Origin: an uncultured Cellvibrio sp.
GTDB lineage: Bacteria > Pseudomonadota > Gammaproteobacteria > Pseudomonadales > Cellvibrionaceae
Assembly: GCA_946481735.1 (NCBI GenBank)
Contig: CAMLOU010000213.1
Span: 1 to 5,161, forward strand
Length of the DNA stretch: 5,161 bases
Direction of reading: 5' to 3'
The position numbers and the translations under genes were made by a program. Below are positions 1-5,148 of this stretch, piece by piece (within the stretch, counting starts at the first letter, position 1; every line of letters starts with the position of its first letter). Below the pieces are notes generated by a model. It saw only the letters and a program-made list of their open reading frames with translations. It was not told the DNA's origin and did not search any database.

Positions 1-1671
1 GATGAACTCGCTACCGCAGTTAGCGCCGCCACTTCGCACAGTGACGGTACCTTGATGGGCTTCGACCAGATTACGCACCACCGCGAGCCCAATCCCTAAA
101 CCGGCTTTGTTGTGCGTCAACCCGTAAGTATCCTGGACGAACAGTTCAAAGATATGCGGCAAGGCGGCTTCAGTAATGCCGATACCATTATCAGAAATGG
201 TAACGGCTACTTCTGTAGGTTTGATATCAACAGCGATGCCGATCTGGCCACCTTCCGGCGTATATTTAGAGGCGTTGTCCAGCAAATTGCTAAACACCTG
301 GATGAGACGCATCAGGTCGCCCTGGATGCACACCGGGTCCGTCAGGCGCCTGAACGTTAGTAACTGGTGCCGGCTATCGATGGCAGGACGACAACAATCG
401 AGCGCGGCATCCAGCACATCGATCAGCTCCAGTTTTTTTAGTTCAAGGTGGAGCTTTCCCGTGGTCATCCGTGAGCCATCAAGCAGATCATCAACCAGGC
501 GCGCCATATGCGTCACCTGCCGCTCAATGATACCTTGTAAACGTAAGTGAACGGATTCATCGGTACGCGCATGATTTAACATGCTGGCAGCCGTGCGGAT
601 AGGATTTAACGGATTACGTAATTCATGGGCGATGGTGGCCATGACATTTAGTTGTTTCTCATACGCCGTGCGCGCCTTTACTTCCAGGTCCTGCGCGGTT
701 AAAGCCGCAATAACCAATTGCGTGTTTGCCTCACGCATATACTCCACCGCCTCTGCTTCAAGGCTAAGGTCACTGTCTCGCGCATGTTTTTTCGATGTAT
801 TGACAACGTATGACAGCTTATCAAGCTGATCATGGCAAAAGGCAAAACTATTCCGCCCCGTCCGTTTAGCCGAATACATGGCAGTGTCCGCTTTTTCTAT
901 CAGGGTCTGTGCGTCCACACCATCGTCAGGATAGATCGCAATGCCGATACTGGCCGATAAATATAAAACGTGATCACCGACATGACTGGCTGCACTCAAA
1001 ATGCTCAACATTTTTTCAGCAATCAATGCCGCATCAGATGCATGGGATACTTCGGTTAACAGGATTAAAAATTCATCGCCACTGTGGCGGCTGACGGTAT
1101 CAGAGTCACGGACCACCGCCTCAATACGTTGAGTGACTAAACGTAAAACCTCGTCACCAATACGATGTCCGAGCGTATCATTAATTTGTTTGAAGTAATC
1201 CAGATCCAGAAATAACAACGCAATGTGCGTATCATTCCGGCGCGCCAGTGTAATGGCGCTATTTAAGCGATCAAGCATCAGCGCACGATTGGGTGTTCCC
1301 GTCAGTACATCGCGCTGGCTTGCCTGGGTTACTTCATGTAGATGACTCAGGGCAGTTTCAGCGGAATTTTCGGCGCGCAGTGCAGCGAGTACCAATTGTT
1401 CATTGGCTTCACGTAATTCAGCAGCGTGTACCCAGGCCTGTTTACTCAGAAATTTAAACGATTCTTCCTCTATTCTGGCCAGTTCCCGACGTGCAGGGGC
1501 CAACTCCAACTGCGCGCTTACAAGGTCTCGCTTGGCGCTCGCCAGTTCCCGGTTCGCCAGTGCGACATCGCGCCTTAATTTTATCAGCTCAGCACGTAAC
1601 CTGTTTGCCTGCCCCTCAAGTATGGCAACGTCATGAGTCGCAGATGTCAGTTTATAATCATAATCTGTCAT
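1..1671 (-). CDS. GGDEF diguanylate cyclase / histidine kinase fusion (3' end cut by window edge)
   Basis: 557 codons are visible with no stop, so the C-terminus lies outside the window. No membrane segment or signal peptide is seen, so the protein is probably cytosolic. Order: an N-terminal coiled coil (about residues 17-112) with strict heptads at 40-67; a GGDEF domain (about 118-276) with FLDLD (metal Asp156), N164, GDEVL (D173), RDSD I-site at 188-191, SGDEF at 197-201 and MYSAKRTGRN at 265-274; a helical linker; HisKA with HELRNP (phospho-acceptor His349); HATPase with N-box NLLDNA (462-467), DNGIG (494-498) and GLGIG (524-528). Both enzymatic modules keep their key residues, so c-di-GMP synthesis and autophosphorylation are both expected. 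The ATG overlaps the end of the KaiC-like gene by 14 bases, with AGGAA about 8 bases upstream, supporting this start. The sequence stops at GSEFI, normally the last strand of the ATPase domain; a receiver domain could follow. No input domain other than the coiled coil is recognised. Domain calls are firm; signal and partner are unknown. Confidence 0.93.
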   Translation of the reverse strand, partial: MTDYDYKLTSATHDVAILEGQANRLRAELIKLRRDVALANRELASAKRDLVSAQLELAPARRELARIEEESFKFLSKQAWVHAAELREANEQLVLAALRAENSAETALSHLHEVTQASQRDVLTGTPNRALMLDRLNSAITLARRNDTHIALLFLDLDYFKQINDTLGHRIGDEVLRLVTQRIEAVVRDSDTVSRHSGDEFLILLTEVSHASDAALIAEKMLSILSAASHVGDHVLYLSASIGIAIYPDDGVDAQTLIEKADTAMYSAKRTGRNSFAFCHDQLDKLSYVVNTSKKHARDSDLSLEAEAVEYMREANTQLVIAALTAQDLEVKARTAYEKQLNVMATIAHELRNPLNPIRTAASMLNHARTDESVHLRLQGIIERQVTHMARLVDDLLDGSRMTTGKLHLELKKLELIDVLDAALDCCRPAIDSRHQLLTFRRLTDPVCIQGDLMRLIQVFSNLLDNASKYTPEGGQIGIAVDIKPTEVAVTISDNGIGITEAALPHIFELFVQDTYGLTHNKAGLGIGLAVVRNLVEAHQGTVTVRSGGANCGSEFI

Positions 1672-3148
1672 CGTCGTAGTTCCTGATGCGATGACGACTC
1701 GGGCTACCACCCAACAGGCCTTCATGGTCGGCCAGCCTTTTTCCAATTCGAATACCGTCGTCATGAATGGTGAACAACCGTAACTCATTGGAGTGTGCAC
1801 TGCCACGCACCTTCACCACCGCCATCACCCGCTCAAGACGGCTTTGGATTTCAATATAGCGCTGCACGATGATAGCATCCACCAGAAAAGCGGTGCTGTA
1901 AGGACTGAAACGCAAGTCGGTATACCGATCTTCCAGTTCAGAGGTCATCAAAACCGTAGCACCGGTCCTGGTCAATGCAGACACCATTCGCGCCATGGAT
2001 TCACGAAAATCCTCGCGAAAGGTCGGCGCCAAGGTGAGTTCAAAACCGGACAGCGAATCGATAACCACACGCGTGGCATTGAGTCGCTGGATTTCTGCCA
2101 TTATCAATGTGGCGATTTCGTCGACAGATAGCGCGGGCAAGTTTGTTTCGACCACACCGATCCGCCCGCTTTCGATCAACTCCGCAATAACCGAACCGCG
2201 AGCCCGTTTAGCCCGCCGTTCAAATGCTGCAATAACACCGGTTTCGCCATTGCGTGCTCCTGCCTCCAGAAATGTTGCCGCCAGAATGCTTTTACCCGAA
2301 CCGGAAGGACCGGAAACGAGCAAGGAATAACTGGCTGGCAGGCCACCGCCCAGCATAACATCCAGTTCCGGTATACCCGTTTGAAGGCGTTTTTGCGGCG
2401 GCCACTCGATAGCCGTGTCATCCAGATGAGAAAATTGTGGAGCGGCAAATACCGTGATACCCGAGGCATTGATGCGAAACGTATGCAAATCCGGCGACGT
2501 CGGCTGACCGCGCATTTTTATAACTTCCAGCTTGCGGGCCCCGGAATTACGCTGCACGCTTTGGCGCAACCAGATAATACCGTCGGCAACCGAAAAAACC
2601 GGGTTCGGATCAAGCTCTTCCGTATATTCGCCAATAAGAAACGTAGTGGCCTGCCAACTGGCCATCTGAATGCAGATTTTTTGGATAAATTGTTGCAGGG
2701 ACGCAGACGAACTGTTTTCTAAACTGCTGGCAAGCACCACCGAACGAAAGGAATCAATAAATACCATACCCGGTGCCCGCGCCTCCACTTCCATAACAAT
2801 GCGCTTGAATACTTTATCAAGATCGCCGGTTGCAGACTCTTCCGCAACACTGATGAAATGAATGGATTCATTGATTTTTTCATTGTCAAAAAAATCAAAC
2901 TGTTGCTGGTAGCGCAGCATTTTCAGCGATGGCTCGCCCAATGCGGTGAAATAAATAGCCGGCCGTTCCGATGAGGCCAGCGCAAACATTATCTGATGCG
3001 CGAGAATTGTTTTACCGCAGCCTGGCGGCCCGGCAATCACATTAAAAGAATATTCCGGCAAGCCGCCACCCAATACATTGTCCAATCCAGGCACGCCGGT
3101 CGGGAGATGGTTGACCCTGGCTTTGTTGTCTTGGCTACCGTTTTTCAT
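1658..3148 (-). CDS. KaiC-like double-domain RecA-fold ATPase
   Basis: 496 aa, against about 519 for cyanobacterial KaiC. Two RecA-like KaiC domains are in tandem. Domain 1: TGVPGLDNVLGGGLP (17-31), Walker A GPPGCGKT (40-47), TALGEPS with Glu72, Walker B VFIDS (Asp132), KMRG (211-214). Domain 2: TGIPELDVMLGGGLP (257-271), Walker A GPSGSGKS (280-287), FER with Glu310, Walker B VVIDS (Asp364), KVRGSAH (446-452), and a C-terminal GSPSR (481-485) matching the GSPTR near the end of clock KaiC. Both nucleotide sites look competent for ATP binding, and hexamer formation is expected from the family. Against clock KaiC, one of the paired glutamates is changed in each domain, and the Ser431/Thr432 region reads SPYSTAFLVD (415-424), so clock-type phosphorylation is doubtful. 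It overlaps the 134-aa gene by ATGA and the downstream kinase gene by 14 bases, so the three are probably co-translated. Family call is firm; role as a regulator of the adjacent kinase is inferred. Confidence 0.93.
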   Translation of the reverse strand: MKNGSQDNKARVNHLPTGVPGLDNVLGGGLPEYSFNVIAGPPGCGKTILAHQIMFALASSERPAIYFTALGEPSLKMLRYQQQFDFFDNEKINESIHFISVAEESATGDLDKVFKRIVMEVEARAPGMVFIDSFRSVVLASSLENSSSASLQQFIQKICIQMASWQATTFLIGEYTEELDPNPVFSVADGIIWLRQSVQRNSGARKLEVIKMRGQPTSPDLHTFRINASGITVFAAPQFSHLDDTAIEWPPQKRLQTGIPELDVMLGGGLPASYSLLVSGPSGSGKSILAATFLEAGARNGETGVIAAFERRAKRARGSVIAELIESGRIGVVETNLPALSVDEIATLIMAEIQRLNATRVVIDSLSGFELTLAPTFREDFRESMARMVSALTRTGATVLMTSELEDRYTDLRFSPYSTAFLVDAIIVQRYIEIQSRLERVMAVVKVRGSAHSNELRLFTIHDDGIRIGKRLADHEGLLGGSPSRHRIRNYDDDRL

Positions 3149-3549
3149 GACGGGTTGTCCCGTCCTGCTTCATCCTGGAACACAGTATCCGCAATAGATT
3201 TAAGAAGGCGATCAGTGAGCGATTCGCCAATGAGGCTTTCCAGGGTTTTACAGAACCGCTGGTATAAAGCCAGACTTGCAGCACGCGCCTCCCCCCTGCT
3301 TCTCTCGCTTAACGCCATTTTTAACAAAGCGAAATCACCAAAAGCATGCTCCACTTCGTGAGCAGCCAGCAACCAGGGATAATCTTCACGAATTAAATAA
3401 AGCGCGCGCTTGTATAGCATGGCCATACCCTCGCGACCAATTATCGGAGATAAAACCGCATCGATTTCCTGCCATGCCTCAACAGCAATCTCAGCAATTT
3501 GGTTTGAGCTCAGTCCCTTAGCAACCAGGCTTACCAGGTTCTGTGGCAT
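3145..3549 (-). CDS. small helical protein of unknown function, first gene of the KaiC-like operon
   Basis: 134 aa, predicted almost wholly alpha-helical, soluble, no signal peptide, one cysteine (Cys100). Function is not recognised. Visible blocks are a helix around LSSNQIAEIAVEAWQEID (13-30), an aromatic block MLYKRALYLIREDYPWL (44-60), HEVEHAF (64-70), and a C-terminal LESLIGESLTDRLL (103-116). The ATG at 3547-3549 is preceded by AAGGA with a 10-base spacer, which supports this start. The stop codon overlaps the KaiC-like start as ATGA, so stoichiometric co-production is likely. The two His/Glu residues in HEVEH could bind a ligand or metal, but this is only a possibility. I infer an adaptor or sensor partner of the KaiC-like ATPase from coupling alone; an anti-sigma-like or DNA-binding role has no motif support. 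Confidence is high that the gene is real, low for any role. Confidence 0.85.
   Translation of the reverse strand: MPQNLVSLVAKGLSSNQIAEIAVEAWQEIDAVLSPIIGREGMAMLYKRALYLIREDYPWLLAAHEVEHAFGDFALLKMALSERSRGEARAASLALYQRFCKTLESLIGESLTDRLLKSIADTVFQDEAGRDNPS
3149..3164 (-). promoter_or_regulatory. hairpin abutting the KaiC-like start codon (translational coupling element)
   Basis: The minus strand reads GACGGG-ACAA-CCCGTC directly before the ATG: a perfect 6-bp stem with a 4-base loop. It sequesters the only purine-rich stretch (GGGA) available as a ribosome site. It lies within the last codons of the 134-aa gene, whose TGA overlaps the ATG, so a ribosome finishing that gene would open it. Confidence 0.55.
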
Positions 3550-3559
3550 AGCTTTCGCT

Positions 3560-3564
3560 TCCTT
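3560..3564 (-). promoter_or_regulatory. ribosome binding site of the 134-aa gene
   Basis: AAGGA on the minus strand lies 10 bases before the ATG at 3547-3549. It is the only strong Shine-Dalgarno sequence in front of the operon's first gene and supports the chosen start. Confidence 0.6.
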
Positions 3565-3600
3565 TTATATACCTTTAATGTGGTAGAAAAATCTGGCTTT

Positions 3601-3606
3601 ATAATA
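3601..3606 (-). promoter_or_regulatory. weak alternative -10 element near the operon start
   Basis: TATTAT on the minus strand matches five of six -10 positions and would start transcription about 45 bases before the first gene. No credible -35 hexamer lies 16-18 bases upstream, so this is only a possible secondary promoter. Confidence 0.2.
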
Positions 3607-3619
3607 ATCAGCCACATCG

Positions 3620-3700
3620 TCAGCAGAGTAGACTGGACACAAAGGTAAACCGGTAGGGGTGCAATCGGAGACGAGGGAAATATTGGATAGTAAAGCGCAT
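3620..3700 (-). CDS. possible leader peptide (26 codons) in the operon's 5' untranslated region
   Basis: An ATG at 3698-3700 is preceded by AAGGG with a 6-base spacer and followed by 26 codons ending in TGA. The peptide is basic and aromatic (begins MRFTIQYFPRLRL, ends SSLLC) and has no run of one amino acid that would suggest classical attenuation. It lies inside the predicted leader transcript. A chance reading frame of this length is common, so only the good ribosome site argues for it. Confidence 0.25.
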   Translation of the reverse strand: MRFTIQYFPRLRLHPYRFTFVSSLLC

Positions 3701-3805
3701 TTTTAACCCTTATCGCAAAGGCTTAACATAACCGCTCACCGAGATCTAAATGCCGCTGAAGGGTACAGATTTTCTTAAGGCCGGTGAGGCCCCTACAAAT
3801 TTCTG

Positions 3806-3818
3806 TGGTTGCACTATA
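3806..3818 (-). promoter_or_regulatory. FNR-dependent promoter: -10 element and predicted transcription start of the KaiC-like operon
   Basis: The minus strand carries TATAGT at 3813-3818 (five of six matches to TATAAT), exactly 22 bases after the FNR box. The predicted +1 is an A at 3806. No good -35 hexamer is present, as expected when an activator occupies that position. The resulting leader before the first ATG is about 257 bases. Confidence 0.6.
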
Positions 3819-3840
3819 AACACACACTTCACAAGCCCAC

Positions 3841-3854
3841 TTGATATGAATCAA
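3841..3854 (-). promoter_or_regulatory. perfect FNR/ANR (Crp-Fnr family) operator
   Basis: The sequence TTGATATGAATCAA matches the FNR/ANR consensus TTGAT-N4-ATCAA at all ten defined positions. It is palindromic; the minus strand is assigned because the downstream operon and the fitting -10 element lie on that strand. Its centre is 41.5 bases before the predicted start at 3806, the standard class II activator position, implying activation under low oxygen if an FNR/ANR regulator is present. A related Crp/Fnr member such as Dnr could also use it. Confidence 0.8.
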
Positions 3855-3880
3855 AAAAGCTACCTAAAGCGTCACAATTC

Positions 3881-4609
3881 TTAATATAAGATACCCGGTG
3901 CTGGAGACTCGGTCATAACATCAGGAACTATCCCGGCTTCAGAGGCAGAAGCTGGCGAGTTGCTATCTGGTAAGGCTTGCTCGGCAATGCTCTCTGGATT
4001 GCCATTCCATCTGCGCCTGACCTGGGCGCCGGGATCGTAACCCTCGCGCTGATAATCGCTGGCTGGCATGCGCCGAATGGCCTCTTGCGCAGATTGATCC
4101 TGCGCGAGCCAATCATCTGGTCGCAAACTCTTTTGAACTCGCTTCATGGTTTTCGCCTGATCTATCTCATAGCGGGTTCCAAATTTATACCGCTTGGTTA
4201 ACAGCTCGCTCAATAGCTGATAATCAGCCGGCTTCATCAGGGCAACTGATTTTCCATCCGCTATCCAGGCATTCCCGACATACAAACGCTGTCCCAAACA
4301 CCACCGACCCATACTGTCTTTCATCATCAAATCCAGTATGTGGGTTGGTTTATCCGGTGGCATAGCGAGCGGTTGCAGGCGTGGGATGTAGAGCAGCACA
4401 ATTTCATACACAAGCGCGCCCATGCTGGGCGCCGCATGTTCGAAGGGATTACTCAGATAAACGTAATCGTCTTCACCGTAGAGGACTATTGAACGGGTTT
4501 GGGAGTAATCGTAATCCGGGATGATGGTTTCCTGAATAGGTGGCGGTGCTGCATTCGCGGAAGAACAGACCATGAAGATTATTAAAAATAAAACGCTAAT
4601 CCGACACAC
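3881..4609 (-). CDS. secreted (periplasmic) protein of unknown function, GTG start
   Basis: 242 aa. The N-terminus is a Sec signal peptide: Arg3, hydrophobic core 4-14, and a signal peptidase I site ANA|A after residue 20. Cys15 is preceded by FMV, which does not fit a lipobox, so a lipoprotein is unlikely. The mature region has a tyrosine/aspartate-rich start (30-56), a folded-looking middle with WCLGQRLYVGNAW (103-115) and a single cysteine (104), a basic helical stretch (about 140-200), and a Pro/Ser/Ala/Glu-rich disordered tail (about 204-240). No enzyme motif is recognised. The start is GTG at 4607-4609: AAGGA lies 8 bases upstream, no in-frame ATG exists further upstream, and starting at Met13 would destroy the signal peptide. 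It sits 66 bases after the VOC gene stop with a hairpin between them, and no clear promoter of its own is seen. It ends 27 bases before the FNR box of the next operon. Confidence 0.85.
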   Translation of the reverse strand: MCRISVLFLIIFMVCSSANAAPPPIQETIIPDYDYSQTRSIVLYGEDDYVYLSNPFEHAAPSMGALVYEIVLLYIPRLQPLAMPPDKPTHILDLMMKDSMGRWCLGQRLYVGNAWIADGKSVALMKPADYQLLSELLTKRYKFGTRYEIDQAKTMKRVQKSLRPDDWLAQDQSAQEAIRRMPASDYQREGYDPGAQVRRRWNGNPESIAEQALPDSNSPASASEAGIVPDVMTESPAPGILY

Positions 4610-4611
4610 AG

Positions 4612-4622
4612 AATAATTCCTT
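4612..4622 (-). promoter_or_regulatory. ribosome binding site deciding the GTG start of the secreted protein
   Basis: The minus strand reads AGAAGGAATTATTCT immediately before GTG. AAGGA with an 8-base spacer fits GTG at 4607-4609 and favours it over internal starts. Confidence 0.6.
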
Positions 4623-4641
4623 CTATTGTTTTTAACATAAA

Positions 4642-4655
4642 GCCCCCGAAGGGGC
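4642..4655 (-). terminator. rho-independent-like hairpin after the VOC gene
   Basis: On the minus strand GCCCC-TTCG-GGGGC forms a perfect 5-bp all-GC stem with the very stable UUCG tetraloop, followed by TTTATGTT. It lies 20 bases past the VOC stop. The U-tract is short and interrupted, so termination may be partial, and the GTG-start gene 33 bases beyond could depend on readthrough. Confidence 0.7.
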
Positions 4656-4675
4656 GGTCGACTGGCAAGCCACCA

Positions 4676-5095
4676 TTAACCCGCCTGCTCGGTACCCGGA
4701 AACGCAGCCATATCCATCCAGAAGGCTTCCCACACGTGGCCATCAAGATCAGCCAGATTCCGGTTGTACATAAAACCGAGATCCTGAACCGGATTAATAT
4801 CCGCCGTGCCGCCCTGTTCTGCAGCTGTTTTGTTCATGGCATCCACCGCTTCGCGGCTGTCGAGGGCCAGGGCAATCATCACCTCGCTGGAGGTCTTGGG
4901 CGGAATCGGGCGCTGGGTAAAGGTGCGCCATTTGTCGTGGGTCAGCAACATGACATGAATCGCTTCACTCCAGACCATGCAGGCGGCGGTATCGTCGGTA
5001 AACTGCGGGTTGTTCTCAAAGCCCAGCGCGGTATAAAAAGCCATAGACGCTTTAAGGTCCGTAACGGGCAAGTTGATAAAGATCATTCGGGACAT
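4676..5095 (-). CDS. VOC superfamily protein (glyoxalase/bleomycin-resistance/extradiol dioxygenase fold)
   Basis: 139 aa, the usual size for a single-chain VOC protein made of two beta-alpha-beta-beta-beta modules. Module 1 begins MIFINLPVTDLKASMAFYTALGF (residues 4-26) and continues through AACMVWSEAIHVMLLT. Module 2 begins EVMIALALDSREAVDAM and ends with the strand DLDGHVWEAFWMD (116-128), where Glu123 sits at the usual C-terminal metal-ligand position. The pattern matches the small cytosolic lactoylglutathione-lyase-like proteins common in proteobacteria. The first-strand position often held by a metal-ligand His is Asn8 here, so classical glyoxalase I activity should not be assumed. Start: ATG with GGAGAG 8 bases upstream. 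A hairpin terminator follows 20 bases after the stop. Superfamily assignment is firm; the substrate is unknown. Confidence 0.92.
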   Translation of the reverse strand: MSRMIFINLPVTDLKASMAFYTALGFENNPQFTDDTAACMVWSEAIHVMLLTHDKWRTFTQRPIPPKTSSEVMIALALDSREAVDAMNKTAAEQGGTADINPVQDLGFMYNRNLADLDGHVWEAFWMDMAAFPGTEQAG

Positions 5096-5142
5096 AATGT
5101 ACTCTCTCCAGATTGGTTAATAAACAGGCTCATGCGCTGTAC

Positions 5143-5148
5143 TTTATA
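5143..5148 (-). promoter_or_regulatory. candidate -10 element of the VOC gene
   Basis: TATAAA on the minus strand matches five of six -10 positions, about 48 bases before the VOC start codon. The matching -35 would fall beyond the right window edge, so it cannot be tested here. Confidence 0.35.

Larger units (their letters stand above)
3550..3880 (-). other. 331-base intergenic region holding the operon's control elements and long leader
   Basis: Besides the FNR box, -10 element, ribosome site and possible short reading frame listed separately, it holds a 7-base inverted repeat (CTCACCG at 3735-3741 and CGGTGAG at 3782-3788, 40 bases apart) inside the predicted leader. No tRNA, recognised riboswitch or strong terminator is seen. 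After the 242-aa gene there is a run of six T on the minus strand preceded by only a 3-bp stem, which is not a convincing terminator. Confidence 0.6.

Noticed and set aside
112..1636. Several short plus-strand open frames at the left side
   Set aside because: They lie opposite the continuous minus-strand GGDEF/histidine kinase frame, which has intact motifs along its whole visible length.
1793..2330. Two overlapping plus-strand open frames opposite the KaiC-like gene
   Set aside because: They run antisense to conserved KaiC motifs, are low in recognisable protein character, and overlap each other in different frames.
1658..3148. A true circadian clock locus (kaiABC)
   Set aside because: No KaiA or KaiB is present in the window, and the Ser/Thr phosphosite region and catalytic glutamate pairs differ from clock KaiC.
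3559..3617. Second short leader frame starting at ATG 3615-3617 and running past the start of the 134-aa gene
   Set aside because: It lacks a good ribosome site, has no coding character, and overlaps a better supported gene start.
3550..3880. c-di-GMP riboswitch in the leader, tempting because the operon encodes a GGDEF protein
   Set aside because: I could not find the conserved motifs of known c-di-GMP aptamers in either strand of this region; a covariance-model search would settle it.
3855..3880. Terminator after the secreted-protein gene
   Set aside because: The run of six T is preceded by only a 3-bp stem, too weak to call.
3881..4609. Lipoprotein instead of a signal peptidase I substrate
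   Set aside because: Cys15 is preceded by FMV, which does not fit the lipobox, while ANA|A at residues 18-21 is a good signal peptidase I site.
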